Source: Nitrospirota bacterium (GTDB taxonomy: Bacteria; Nitrospirota; Nitrospiria; Nitrospirales; Nitrospiraceae). From it: a DNA stretch of 64,000 nt. Below, one piece after another: positions 1-7,728 of this stretch. The stretch's first letter is position 1. Each line of letters begins with the position of its first letter. Below the pieces are notes generated by a model. It saw only the letters and a list, made by a program, of their open reading frames with translations. It searched no databases and was not told the DNA's origin. The stretch spans positions 1 through 64,000 of the forward strand of contig NSIK01000019.1 of NCBI GenBank assembly GCA_002737345.1, written 5' to 3'. Made by a program: the position numbers and the translations under genes.

Positions 1-84
1 TATCTGGCCGAGCGGTATGGGTACAAGGAATTTCTCCCGAAGCCCGCAGCTCCGGTGATCACGACCCCCACGGCCTCGCTGTAA
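1..84 (+). CDS. C-terminal fragment of a 2-oxoacid:ferredoxin oxidoreductase subunit (probable)
   Basis: Only the last 27 codons of this gene are inside the window, ending in TAA at 82-84. The stop overlaps the ATG of the next gene (TAATG), so the two are translationally coupled. The short tail carries no diagnostic motif. Because it sits directly upstream of a ferredoxin-type subunit and the alpha subunit of a 2-oxoacid:ferredoxin oxidoreductase, it is most likely another subunit of the same enzyme, perhaps the thiamine-diphosphate-binding beta subunit. That identity is inferred from context only. Confidence 0.5.
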   Translation, partial: YLAERYGYKEFLPKPAAPVITTPTASL

Positions 85-416
85 TGTATCTGGTCGCCAA
101 CATTGATGTGGCCATCTGCGCCGAGAAGAACTGTAAGCTCTGTACGCAGTATTGTCCTGAAGCGAACACCATTCAGTACAGCGAAGAGATGGGTACGAGC
201 AAGGGCTTTAAGTATGGCTCGGCCTATGTCGCGGTGGACCGCTGCAAGGGCTGCGCTCAGTGCGTGTGGGTTTGCGACAATATGGCAAAAAACAATGCCA
301 TCAAGATGATCATGATCGATCAATTGCCGCTGGCCGCCGTCACCGACAACATTCGGTATGAGGAGAAGTCTACGGTTGCGGTCCTGTCCAATCCGATGGT
401 TGTTATAGGTAATTAG
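84..416 (+). CDS. Ferredoxin-like delta subunit of 2-oxoacid:ferredoxin oxidoreductase
   Basis: This 110-residue protein is a small iron-sulfur subunit that would pass electrons between ferredoxin and the catalytic subunits of a pyruvate or 2-oxoglutarate:ferredoxin oxidoreductase, a carboxylating enzyme of the reductive TCA cycle. Two cysteine clusters are visible: CAEKNCKLCTQYC near residues 12-24 and CKGCAQCVWVC near residues 54-64, compatible with two [4Fe-4S] clusters. The spacing of the first cluster is slightly irregular (an additional Cys after CAEKN). The start codon overlaps the preceding stop, and the next subunit begins 12 bases after this stop. The sequence alone does not show whether the complex acts on pyruvate or 2-oxoglutarate. 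Confidence 0.8.
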   Translation: MYLVANIDVAICAEKNCKLCTQYCPEANTIQYSEEMGTSKGFKYGSAYVAVDRCKGCAQCVWVCDNMAKNNAIKMIMIDQLPLAAVTDNIRYEEKSTVAVLSNPMVVIGN

Positions 417-428
417 GGAGGTACGGGA

Positions 429-1193
429 GTGGCAACGACGCCTGATACACGAGAACGCATCATTGTTCCTGGTCCAGCCGGATTCCATCCGCCGTCGGCG
501 GCTCAGTTGGGAGTCGCGCTGCCTGACCCGGGCGAAGGGCTCTATTACGGATTGCTGGAGCCCAACGAAGACAAGGTCATCGAAGAGATGGCGCGTAAAA
601 TGTTGACCAGCCCCAACGCCACGATTTTCCCTGGCCCCTTGGTCCTCTGGGCGTGGAATGAGCATGCCGTCGAAAAGGCCAAGGCCGTGCTGGAGATCGC
701 CGAGCAGATCCCGAACGTCATGATCATCCCCATGCCGGACTACCGGCCGAAGTATCCGAAGATCGATCCGGAAGAGGTCATCAATCCGAACCACCCGAAT
801 CTTACAATTTGGGGCAATAAGATTGAAGCCTGCATTTTCATCGGCGTCCATTGCCATTACGCCAACTTGACTTTGAAAATGATTCGCGCGGGCACGAATT
901 GCCTGACGATGGCGATCTGCGCGGAGCAGGGTCATGAAGATGCGATGCTGACGATCCGGGACTCGGACATCATCAAACTGAGAAAGACCGCGCAGATTTT
1001 CAAGCGGGTGCGCGAAGAGATGGGCATCAAGCTGCCGGAAAACGGCGAGAACGTGCGCTTTACCGGCACGCAATCCAGAGTGCATGGCGGAAAAACTCAC
1101 ACGAATCCTCTTACCTTTGCCCCTGTTACGGTGGGCGTTGCCGGCGCGGCCGCTTTCGGCCATTCCGCCGAGCAGATGAAGCGTGAAGGCTAA
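429..1193 (+). CDS. CO dehydrogenase/acetyl-CoA synthase epsilon-like subunit of the 2-oxoacid oxidoreductase operon
   Basis: This 254-residue protein starts at a GTG preceded by GGGAGG a few bases upstream. It lies between the ferredoxin-like and alpha subunits, so it is probably a structural subunit of the same complex. It lacks the GGxGQG-type N-terminus of the usual gamma subunit. I relate it, from memory of the family and with moderate confidence, to proteins annotated as carbon monoxide dehydrogenase beta / acetyl-CoA synthase epsilon family, which occur with five-subunit oxidoreductases of microaerophilic reductive TCA bacteria. Scattered Cys residues (near 136, 142, 158 and 164) do not form an obvious cluster motif. 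The C-terminus is Gly/Ala rich. It is the least understood member of this operon. Confidence 0.6.
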   Translation: MATTPDTRERIIVPGPAGFHPPSAAQLGVALPDPGEGLYYGLLEPNEDKVIEEMARKMLTSPNATIFPGPLVLWAWNEHAVEKAKAVLEIAEQIPNVMIIPMPDYRPKYPKIDPEEVINPNHPNLTIWGNKIEACIFIGVHCHYANLTLKMIRAGTNCLTMAICAEQGHEDAMLTIRDSDIIKLRKTAQIFKRVREEMGIKLPENGENVRFTGTQSRVHGGKTHTNPLTFAPVTVGVAGAAAFGHSAEQMKREG

Positions 1194-1236
1194 GGACAGT
1201 CGAACAGCACAGGCGATATAGCCGAGAGGTGTCACA

Positions 1237-2574
1237 ATGAGCGAAACAGTCAAAGCCCCAGAAACGACAGACCAATCGGCCGATTCAGCCGTGGCCGCCG
1301 CCAAGCCGGTTGCCCGGAAAGATCCTCATGCCGAAGCCAAGCGGCAGCGGGTGGTAACGCCGGAATATTTGTTTCTCGAAGCCCCGCGCACGAAAGAGTT
1401 CATTACAGGCAGCGAAGCGGCGAAGGAAGCCATTCGGCGGGGAAACGTCGATTTGGCCATCGCCTATCCGATCACCCCTCAGAGCGAAACGATGCAGCTT
1501 GTGGGCGTGCTCTATGGCGAAGGCTATGTGAAAGAATATTACCGCGGCGAAGAAGAAGTCGGCGTGATGGCAGCGATTGCCGGCGGATCACGCGCCGGCG
1601 TCCGTTGCTACACGGCAACGGCCGGTCCCGGTACGTTGCGCGGCTTGGAAGGCATCGCCTCCTGGCCTGGCCACCGGTTGCCGGTGGTCGCGATGTTCAC
1701 CTGCCGCGTCGTCAACGCCCCGTTGGCTATTCAGCCTGACAATATCGAAGTGGCCTATCTGTTGAACTGCGGTATGATCGTGTTCCATGCCGAGAACCAA
1801 CAGGATATGTACGATTTTACCTTGGCGGGTTTCACGATCAGCGAAAAGAACGATGTCACGCTGCCCGTCGGTGTCTGCTGTGACGGGTTCTTTGTGACCC
1901 ACGCCCGTGGTTATGTCCGCATGCAAGACCGCAGCATGAAGCTACCTCCGCGCGAAGCCTGGCGCGGCGCCGTCCCGGTGCTCGATGCGGAAAATCCTCC
2001 CGCCCGTTTATCCCGCGATGCCCCGGTGCAGAAGTCGAACTTCATGGCCTACAACATCCATGCGGTCTGGCAGCAGGAAGTCTGGGCGGCGGTCGAACGG
2101 TCCCGCAAGTATATCAATCAGTATATGGGCGGATTGCTCACGGCTGAGAATGTGGAAGGGGCCGAGGCGGTGATCATCGCTTCAGGCAGCGCCGCGGCTC
2201 AGTCGCGCGAAGCCGTTCGCATTTGCGCGGAAAAAGGCATCAAGATCGGCTTGATCAAGGTCCGGTCGCTCCGTCCATTCCCGACGCAGGAATTGCGGGC
2301 GCTTTGCGGAAATGCCAAGCTCATTGTGGTGCCGGAGTTCAACTATGTCGGCTGGCTGGCGAAGGAAGTGGCCACCGCGATTTACGGATTCTCCAAGGCG
2401 AAGATTATCGGCGGTCCACGAGTATATGGCGGTCAGTCGATGCCGGTGGAGTTGATCGTAGACGAAGTTGAGTCCGGCTTGACTGGGAAGAAGTCGACCA
2501 ACGTCGCCCAGTCTTCGATCATGGGCGGAGCCGTTAATCAGGATGACGTTGCGCACTTCATGCGCAGCATTTGA
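1237..2574 (+). CDS. 2-oxoacid:ferredoxin oxidoreductase alpha subunit
   Basis: The 445-residue protein carries the pyrimidine-binding half of a pyruvate/2-oxoglutarate:ferredoxin oxidoreductase. The N-terminal 45 residues are an Ala/Lys-rich extension. The family core then begins with GSEAAKEAIRRG and the AYPITPQSE motif near residue 80, followed by EEEVGVMAAIAGGSRAG and the TATAGPGTLRGLEG motif that lines the active site. A transketolase C-terminal-like domain follows around residues 300-420 (IIASGSAAAQ, LIKVRSLRPFP). The enzyme would carboxylate acetyl-CoA or succinyl-CoA using reduced ferredoxin. It is the last gene of its operon, and a strong hairpin terminator follows 20 bases downstream. 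The substrate cannot be decided from sequence alone. Confidence 0.9.
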   Translation: MSETVKAPETTDQSADSAVAAAKPVARKDPHAEAKRQRVVTPEYLFLEAPRTKEFITGSEAAKEAIRRGNVDLAIAYPITPQSETMQLVGVLYGEGYVKEYYRGEEEVGVMAAIAGGSRAGVRCYTATAGPGTLRGLEGIASWPGHRLPVVAMFTCRVVNAPLAIQPDNIEVAYLLNCGMIVFHAENQQDMYDFTLAGFTISEKNDVTLPVGVCCDGFFVTHARGYVRMQDRSMKLPPREAWRGAVPVLDAENPPARLSRDAPVQKSNFMAYNIHAVWQQEVWAAVERSRKYINQYMGGLLTAENVEGAEAVIIASGSAAAQSREAVRICAEKGIKIGLIKVRSLRPFPTQELRALCGNAKLIVVPEFNYVGWLAKEVATAIYGFSKAKIIGGPRVYGGQSMPVELIVDEVESGLTGKKSTNVAQSSIMGGAVNQDDVAHFMRSI

Positions 2575-2594
2575 AGAAGGCATAAGAAAAAATC

Positions 2595-2634
2595 AAAGAG
2601 CCCGATCCTGGAAAGGATCGGGCTCTTTGTTTTT
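2595..2634 (+). terminator. Intrinsic terminator of the oxidoreductase operon
   Basis: A perfect 14-bp stem (AAAGAGCCCGATCC at 2595-2608 pairing with 2615-2628) closes a 6-base loop and is followed by a T-rich tail at 2628-2634. It lies 20 bases after the stop of the alpha subunit gene, as expected for a rho-independent terminator. The A-run on its left side means it could also work for the minus-strand gene ending at 2686. Confidence 0.93.
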
Positions 2635-2640
2635 GCTTAG

Positions 2641-2694
2641 TTTTCAGCTCTCAGCCTTCAGCAGTGAAGAACTGACTGCTGATGGCTATCCTTG
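2641..2694. repeat. Heptanucleotide-period intergenic repeat, locus 1
   Basis: The sequence steps in units of seven: GCTCTCA, then GCCTTCA, then GCAGTGA. It then runs in the opposite sense as TGACTGC followed by TGATGGC. The two halves are imperfect reverse complements and could fold as a hairpin. The right half overlaps the end of the minus-strand gene at 2686. It belongs to the same family as several other gaps in this window. Confidence 0.7.
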
Positions 2695-2934
2695 CAGCTC
2701 ATCCTGTACCAGGTCTTCGGTCTCCGGCATCCCGTAGGCCACGTATTTGGCGTAGGAGAGATAGATCATCGCGCTGTCTCTCATGGCCTTGGAGCCTTGA
2801 GACAAACGGAAGACTTGCTCGGGACTGTTGGCGGGAGCCGCACCCATCGTTTCCACATGGCTCTGGAGGAGTAGGGTGAACCGCTCCATCGAGTTCTCGA
2901 CTTCTTTGTAGGCCAATAAAATTGCGTCTGTCAT
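2686..2934 (-). CDS. Small conserved-looking protein of unknown function
   Basis: I do not recognise this 82-residue protein. The start at 2934 is preferred because AGGAGGAC lies just upstream on the minus strand; a longer reading frame to 2955 has no such site. The product looks all-helical and soluble, with a segment reading AYKEVENSMERFTLLLQSH and another reading AMIYLSYAKYVAYG. It has no cysteine and no signal peptide. It is transcribed divergently from the methyltransferase gene at 2967, with only 32 bases between them. Its stop codon lies inside a heptanucleotide repeat and faces the terminator at 2595-2634, which may serve both directions. Confidence 0.75.
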   Translation of the reverse strand: MTDAILLAYKEVENSMERFTLLLQSHVETMGAAPANSPEQVFRLSQGSKAMRDSAMIYLSYAKYVAYGMPETEDLVQDELQG

Positions 2935-2966
2935 GGTTGTCCTCCTAATCACCATCAGCTTACACT

Positions 2967-4178
2967 ATGCCCATGCAACCCTTCAACGAGCAGAAGTCAT
3001 CAAGCCCGTCACCGCTGGTGGTGAAGATCTTATCAAAGGTACCGTGTGAGCGGGACCTTCAGGGTGAGGCCTTGGCCCAGGCAGTCCTGAACCTGTCACG
3101 TTTGTTTACGACCGCGCGAGCCACCTTAGCTCCAGGCTATCTGGATGATCCGGCTCACGCCGCCGCCTATCGGGCCTATTTCCTCCCTGTGAACCTCTCC
3201 AAGGTCCAGGTTCTATTGGACGAACTGCCGCGTGACAATGTCGCGGGAGAGGCGGGTCGACCCATGACAGTGCTAGACCTCGGTTGTGGCCCAGGGACAG
3301 GAAGTTTGGCCCTGCTGGATTGGTTGTGGTATCGCAATCCGGAGCGGGCGAAGTCTCTGTCTGTGTTGGCAGCCGACTCCTCTCCGGGGCCACTGCAGGA
3401 GACGAAGAAACTATGGGACGCCTATTGCCAGGAGGTTGGGATCGCCAGCACAGGTCTTCGGTGTCTCGGAGGCAATCTGGAACATCCGCACAAGGGCGAT
3501 CTCGGCAAGCAGATTGCGAAGGGCGGACCCTATGACCTCATCATCATGGCAAACTGCCTCAATGAGTTGTTTGTGACCGCGTTCGATCCCCCGGCAGAGA
3601 GGGCTGCGGTTGTCGGCCAGCTTCTGCCGTTTCTCGCGCCGCACGGCACTATCATGATCGTGGAGCCGGCGCTCCGGCAGACGGCCAGAGCCTTACACCA
3701 AGTACGCAATCACTTGCTCAAGCAGGGCCGCTGCACGGTATATAGCCCTTGCCTGCATGAGGGAGCCTGTCCCGCGTTAGACCATCCTGACGATTGGTGT
3801 CACGAGGAGCGGCCCTGGCAGGCGTCGCCTGCGATTGCCGCTATCGATCAGAAGGTGGGGTTTATCAAAGACGCGCTGAAGTTTTCCTATCTACTTTTAC
3901 GCACAGACGGCCGTACCATTGTGCCGCGGAGCCCCCAGACTTTTCGGGTTGTGAGCGAGTTGCGGGAATTGAAGGGCGATACTAGGGCCTGGCTCTGTAA
4001 CGAACTGGGCCGGTTGGAGATTGGGCGGCTTGATCGAGCCGCCTCCGCGACTAATGCGGCATTGGAAGTCTGTCATCGCGGAGCGATTATTCAGCTCGAT
4101 GGGGTAAGGCGGAAAGAAGGATCGACGCTGGAACGGATACCGGCAGAGGGAACAGTGGAGATAATCCGATCGGCCTAA
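2967..4178 (+). CDS. Rsm22-like SAM-dependent methyltransferase
   Basis: The 403-residue protein has a class I methyltransferase core: motif I is VLDLGCGPGTGSLALLDWL near residues 95-113, and an NCLNELF segment lies near residue 195. A cysteine cluster follows (SPCLHEGACPALDHPDDWC near residues 253-271), typical of the Rsm22 family of mitochondrial and bacterial small-ribosomal-subunit methyltransferase-like proteins, where it may bind a metal or Fe-S cluster. The molecular target in bacteria is not settled. Two start ATGs occur (2967 and 2973); neither has a strong ribosome binding site of its own. The gene is monocistronic and ends 6 bases before the convergent gene at 4185. Confidence 0.8.
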   Translation: MPMQPFNEQKSSSPSPLVVKILSKVPCERDLQGEALAQAVLNLSRLFTTARATLAPGYLDDPAHAAAYRAYFLPVNLSKVQVLLDELPRDNVAGEAGRPMTVLDLGCGPGTGSLALLDWLWYRNPERAKSLSVLAADSSPGPLQETKKLWDAYCQEVGIASTGLRCLGGNLEHPHKGDLGKQIAKGGPYDLIIMANCLNELFVTAFDPPAERAAVVGQLLPFLAPHGTIMIVEPALRQTARALHQVRNHLLKQGRCTVYSPCLHEGACPALDHPDDWCHEERPWQASPAIAAIDQKVGFIKDALKFSYLLLRTDGRTIVPRSPQTFRVVSELRELKGDTRAWLCNELGRLEIGRLDRAASATNAALEVCHRGAIIQLDGVRRKEGSTLERIPAEGTVEIIRSA

Positions 4179-4184
4179 GTTCAG

Positions 4185-4379
4185 CTAATCCGCTTCCGGT
4201 TCCGAGTTCCCATGCTGATGCGAGACCCGGTCTTCGTCGAACATTTCGGCCATCTCCGCGGCGATCATGTCGCGGTCGTTGGGCACTGACACGAGCGGGA
4301 TCTCTTTTCTCGTTTTTGGGGCACTCTCGGCTGCGGGAGATTCCGGGGTCTTGGCTGGAGTCTTTGGTGTGTCAGTCAT
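4185..4379 (-). CDS. Small acidic Pro/Ala-rich protein of unknown function
   Basis: This 64-residue protein starts at the ATG at 4377-4379. A longer reading frame upstream runs antisense into the next gene and is probably spurious. The N-terminal half is rich in Thr, Pro, Ala and Lys (MTDTPKTPAKTPES) and probably disordered. The C-terminal half is acidic and helical (IAAEMAEMFDEDR). There is no signal peptide or metal site. It is on the same strand as, and downstream of, the Zn-ribbon protein at 4418-4777, with a 38-base gap, so the two may be cotranscribed. No function can be assigned. Confidence 0.55.
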   Translation of the reverse strand: MTDTPKTPAKTPESPAAESAPKTRKEIPLVSVPNDRDMIAAEMAEMFDEDRVSHQHGNSEPEAD

Positions 4380-4417
4380 AGCTGAAGTATACACGAAAAT
4401 AAGGGTGAAAAGGGGAG

Positions 4418-4777
4418 TTACTCGAAAGATTCCAGGGATGAGCGCTCCGGGAATGTTCCCTGGCACGTCGTACAGGTCAGGAAGTAGATGGATTCCCGGA
4501 CGGACATGGTGATGCGGAAATTGAGGCTCACGCCCCGCTGGTTGCAGGTCGGGCAGGACATTTCTTTGAGTCGGTAGGGAATGTCCGGCTGGGTGCGCTG
4601 ATAGAACTCCATGTCCGTATAGATGGGGAAGCTGTAATGGCACTTCCTGCAGACGCCGCGCCATTCACCATCCGATTGCATGAACCGCCGATCAACTCCA
4701 AAGCTCGACTCCTTGCAAATGGCGCAGGAGACGGTTTTCAGTCTGGTTTCGACTTCTTCAACGGTCAGGCTGGGCAT
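4418..4777 (-). CDS. Zinc-ribbon-like protein of unknown function
   Basis: The 119-residue protein has four CxxC pairs: CAIC near residue 18, CRKC near 43, CPTC near 74 and CTTC near 101. This is the pattern of two stacked zinc ribbons. Between them is a hydrophilic segment (YQRTQPDIPYRLKEM). There is no signal peptide, so the product is likely cytoplasmic and may bind nucleic acid or protein. An AAGGAGCC ribosome binding site lies just upstream of the ATG at 4777. I do not recognise a named family. It is followed on the same strand by the small acidic protein. Confidence 0.75.
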   Translation of the reverse strand: MPSLTVEEVETRLKTVSCAICKESSFGVDRRFMQSDGEWRGVCRKCHYSFPIYTDMEFYQRTQPDIPYRLKEMSCPTCNQRGVSLNFRITMSVRESIYFLTCTTCQGTFPERSSLESFE

Positions 4778-4909
4778 CGAGGCGGCTCCTTATGCGAGGT
4801 TCTGCAACCGCATGTGCTCAGTATAGCGTTTCTGCGGAAGTGATCGCAACGGGATAAGATTCAGACGCCTTCCTGAACTGGCGAAGGCGCTGCCGATAGT
4901 GAGGTTACG

Positions 4910-5365
4910 ATGCATTTTATTACCGAGACCCTCCTGGTTGGGAATATCAACGACATAAGCCAGCCGCCGCCACAGACCACTGTGGTGCTGCAGGTCGCGG
5001 CTGAGTTCACGGGACAGCCGCCCAGACGGGTGTTATCTGGTAGGATTCCCTTTTCTGAGTACGCCGAGGCTGAGCCGCTATTGTTGGATCAGGCGGTGAG
5101 CTGGGTTGAGCGACATCATCCGGGCAATCAGGTGATCGTCTGCTGCCGAGCCGGGATGGGCAGGTCTGTATCGGTAGTGATGGCCTATCTCTACTGTGTG
5201 CAGGGCATGACCTATGCCGAGGTGCTGAAGTTGGTGATGGCGCGACGTCCCGGCGCCACCCCTCTTCCCAATCTCGAAGAAGCCGTCGCGCAGGTTCGTC
5301 TGCTTCGCGAGGCTCGCGTAAAGGACAAGCAGGGCTCCGCGCCGCACCCAGCCTCTGGCGCGTAA
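4910..5365 (+). CDS. Dual-specificity/tyrosine phosphatase-like protein
   Basis: The 151-residue product has the Cx5R phosphatase loop VCCRAGMGRS with Cys79 and Arg85. The residue before the catalytic Cys, usually His, is Cys78 here. The following helix (MAYLYCVQGMTYAEVLKLV) matches dual-specificity phosphatases. The N-terminus (ITETLLVGNINDI) also fits the family. Asp51 of the usual general-acid loop is replaced by a stretch reading FSEYAEAE, so the acid is uncertain. It is followed 22 bases later by the mutM-like gene and may share a transcript. Its substrate is unknown; a phosphoprotein or small phosphoester are both possible. Confidence 0.8.
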   Translation: MHFITETLLVGNINDISQPPPQTTVVLQVAAEFTGQPPRRVLSGRIPFSEYAEAEPLLLDQAVSWVERHHPGNQVIVCCRAGMGRSVSVVMAYLYCVQGMTYAEVLKLVMARRPGATPLPNLEEAVAQVRLLREARVKDKQGSAPHPASGA

Positions 5366-5387
5366 CTCGATACAAGGATTTCTTTCG

Positions 5388-6227
5388 ATGCCGGAATTAC
5401 CAGAAGCAGAATCTGTTGCCAGGCAGATACGAGCCCACCTTCTCGGCGCGCAGTTGAACGATTGCGTGGTGGGGCGGGCAGATATTGTCCGAGAAGGGCT
5501 ATCTACGCTCTCCTGGTACCGTGGCGCGATGCTGGAAGATGTGGAGCGATACGGCAAGAGTGTGGCGATGGGGTTTAGGAATGAGGGTGAGCTCAGGTAT
5601 ATCGTTGCGGAGCTTGGCATGACGGGGCTGCTGCTCTTTCATGCCACGCAGACGAGACATCCTCAGCATGTGCATGTCCGTTTGTCCTTTACGGGGAGGC
5701 GTGAGTCGGAGCTGCGCTATTGGAATCCCCGGCGGTTCGGGCGGATGTCCTTGCTCGATCGGGCGGGACTCGATGCCTATCGCGCTCGTCGTTTCGGGGT
5801 CGATCCCCTTACCGTGCCGCGCGAAGAGTTCGTGCGTCTCTTGCAATCCAGGCGAGGCCGGCTGAAACCCCTTTTGATGCATCAGCAAGTCATCGCGGGA
5901 ATCGGGAATATTTATGCGAACGAAATTCTCTTCCGTGCCAGGCTCCATCCGAACCGCGAGGTGCAACGGCTGCGTGAGGCGGCGGTCATTGGATTGTACG
6001 ACATGATGCAATCCGTGTTGCGCGAGGCGATTGATTGTGGCGGCTCTAGCGTCAAGGATTTCTTTGCGCCGGATGGCACAGAGGGCCAATATAAGAATCG
6101 CCATCTCGTCTACGGCAAAGAAGGTCAACCCTGTCCCAACCGCTGCGGGAGGGTAATTCGCCGTCTCCAAAGCGAACGCAGCTCATTTTTTTGTCCATTT
6201 TGCCAGACTAATCGTCTTTCAGGATAA
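5388..6227 (+). CDS. mutM: Formamidopyrimidine-DNA glycosylase / endonuclease VIII family
   Basis: The 279-residue protein begins MPELPEAESV, giving the catalytic Pro2 and Glu3 after removal of Met. A lysine in RYGKSVAM near residue 57-60 matches the conserved beta-hairpin Lys. The helix-two-turn-helix is seen in GIGNIYANEILFRARLHP near residues 166-183. A C-terminal zinc finger reads CPNRCGRVIRR followed by FFCPFCQ. The first pair is CxxxC rather than the usual CxxC, a small oddity. The enzyme removes oxidised purines such as 8-oxoguanine and nicks the DNA. MutM is favoured over Nei because of overall similarity, but the two are hard to separate by eye. Confidence 0.9.
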   Translation: MPELPEAESVARQIRAHLLGAQLNDCVVGRADIVREGLSTLSWYRGAMLEDVERYGKSVAMGFRNEGELRYIVAELGMTGLLLFHATQTRHPQHVHVRLSFTGRRESELRYWNPRRFGRMSLLDRAGLDAYRARRFGVDPLTVPREEFVRLLQSRRGRLKPLLMHQQVIAGIGNIYANEILFRARLHPNREVQRLREAAVIGLYDMMQSVLREAIDCGGSSVKDFFAPDGTEGQYKNRHLVYGKEGQPCPNRCGRVIRRLQSERSSFFCPFCQTNRLSG

Positions 6228-6365
6228 TTCGTATTTTGGTCTCGTGAGGCCTTCCGGGCAGTATGTTGCGCATTGCTCTATGGTTTCAATCGTTTAGGCC
6301 GGCGTGTCTTCCGTCGTCCTTCTTGATAGGTCTTTTGAACCAACGGGCTTAGTCCCTCTGGCATA

Positions 6366-6394
6366 TTGAGTCATCCAACTGATTTCGTTAGAAT
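6366..6394 (+). promoter_or_regulatory. Predicted sigma-70 promoter of the aclBA operon
   Basis: TTGAGT at 6366-6371 and TAGAAT at 6389-6394 are separated by 17 bases. The aclB start is about 50 bases downstream, preceded by GAAGGAG at 6432-6438. The rest of the 6228-6445 gap shows no other obvious element. Confidence 0.6.
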
Positions 6395-6445
6395 CCTCCT
6401 CCTTTACAATTTGTTCCTCACCATTCTGTCTGAAGGAGTGACGTC

Positions 6446-7645
6446 ATGGCGAAGGTGCTCGAAGGTCCCGGGATGGGGCTGATGAAAAAGTGGGGTATCA
6501 CGGTCCCTAACTATGTCGTCGTCACCTCGGTTGACGAACTGGCGAAACTCGGCCAAGCCAATGAATGGCTCAAGAAATCCAAGCTGGTCGTGAAGGCGCA
6601 TGAAGCGCTCGGCTCCCGGTTCAAGCTCGGCCTGGTCAAGGTCGATCTGGATTTCAAGGGGGCGGAATCGGCGGCCAAGGAGATGCTGGGTCGCCAGGTT
6701 GGCAGCATCACCGTCACGCAAGTGATCGTGTCGGAAATGATTCCGCACACGGGAGAATATTATTGCGCCGTGAAGTCTACCCGCGAAGGGACGGACATTC
6801 TGGTCGCTAATTGCGGCGGCATTGAAGTCGAATCGAATTGGGAGCGGGTGAAGCGTCTGGCCCTGGAGATCGGGCAGCAACCTTCGGCCGATGCGCTTGA
6901 GAAAGTGGCCAAGGAGGCAGGCTTTACCGGCCCATTGGTCAAGAAGATGGCCGACTTTGCCGGCAAGATGTTTATCTGCTTCGACAGTGAAGATGCGCAG
7001 TATCTGGAAGTGAATCCTGTCGTCCTGCGCGAGCAGGATGGTGAGTTGATCGCCTTAGATGCGGTGACATTGCTGGATGGCGATGCCAAGTTCCGCCATC
7101 CCGATTGGAACTTCGCCTTTGCCGCAGAATTCGGCCGCGCCTATTCCAAACATGAGATAGAAGTCATGGCGGTCGATTCCAAAATCAAGGGCTCGGTCAA
7201 GTTTATCGAGATCCCTGGCGGAGACACGGCCATGCTCCCAGCCGGCGGCGGTGCCAGCGTGTATTATTCTGATGCAGTCGTCGCCCGCGGCGGCAAGCTC
7301 GCGAACTATGCCGAGTATTCCGGCGATCCGCCGGACTGGGCGGTCGAAGTCCTGACCGACAAGGTCTGCTCGTTGCCCGGGATCAAGAACATCATCGTCG
7401 GCGGGGCGATTGCCAACTTTACCGACGTGAAAAAGACGTTCGGTGGCATCATTAATGGATTCCGCAAGGCGAAGTCCGAGGGGAAACTCAAGGGCGTCAA
7501 GATCTGGGTGCGTCGCGGTGGCCCACGTGAGAAGGAAGGGCTCGATGCGATGCGCGCGCTCAAGGACGAAGGATTCGACATCAACGTCTTCGATCGCAAC
7601 ACGCCGCTGACCGATATCGTCGACAAGGCACTTCAAAACAAGTGA
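6446..7645 (+). CDS. aclB: ATP-citrate lyase beta (small) subunit
   Basis: The 399-residue protein resembles the succinyl-CoA synthetase beta subunit: an ATP-grasp domain in the N-terminal half (MAKVLEGPGMGLMKKWGI, VVKAHEALGSRFKLGLVKV, LEVNPVVL near residues 188-195) and a Rossmann-like C-terminal domain (GAIANFTDVKKTFGG, KIWVRRGGPREKEGLDAM). With AclA it cleaves citrate to acetyl-CoA and oxaloacetate at the cost of ATP and CoA. This is the step that makes the TCA cycle run reductively. The start is supported by GAAGGAG eight bases upstream. It is separated from aclA by an 83-base gap containing a repeat hairpin. Confidence 0.95.
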   Translation: MAKVLEGPGMGLMKKWGITVPNYVVVTSVDELAKLGQANEWLKKSKLVVKAHEALGSRFKLGLVKVDLDFKGAESAAKEMLGRQVGSITVTQVIVSEMIPHTGEYYCAVKSTREGTDILVANCGGIEVESNWERVKRLALEIGQQPSADALEKVAKEAGFTGPLVKKMADFAGKMFICFDSEDAQYLEVNPVVLREQDGELIALDAVTLLDGDAKFRHPDWNFAFAAEFGRAYSKHEIEVMAVDSKIKGSVKFIEIPGGDTAMLPAGGGASVYYSDAVVARGGKLANYAEYSGDPPDWAVEVLTDKVCSLPGIKNIIVGGAIANFTDVKKTFGGIINGFRKAKSEGKLKGVKIWVRRGGPREKEGLDAMRALKDEGFDINVFDRNTPLTDIVDKALQNK

Positions 7646-7706
7646 TCAGTGATACATGATCGGGAAACACAATTTCCCATCACGGATCACTCGTCACCCA
7701 TCACAG
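7642..7706. repeat. Heptanucleotide-period inverted repeat between aclB and aclA (locus 2)
   Basis: After the aclB stop the sequence steps as GTGATCA, GTGATAC, ATGATCG, then GGGAAA. After a 5-base turn it returns as TTTCCC, ATCACGG, ATCACTC, GTCACCC, ATCAC. The two arms are reverse complements of the same GTGATNN unit, so the mRNA could form a long imperfect hairpin with a GGGAAA/TTTCCC apex. Confidence 0.8.
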
Positions 7707-7728
7707 CTTTCGAAAAGGGGATATCCCG

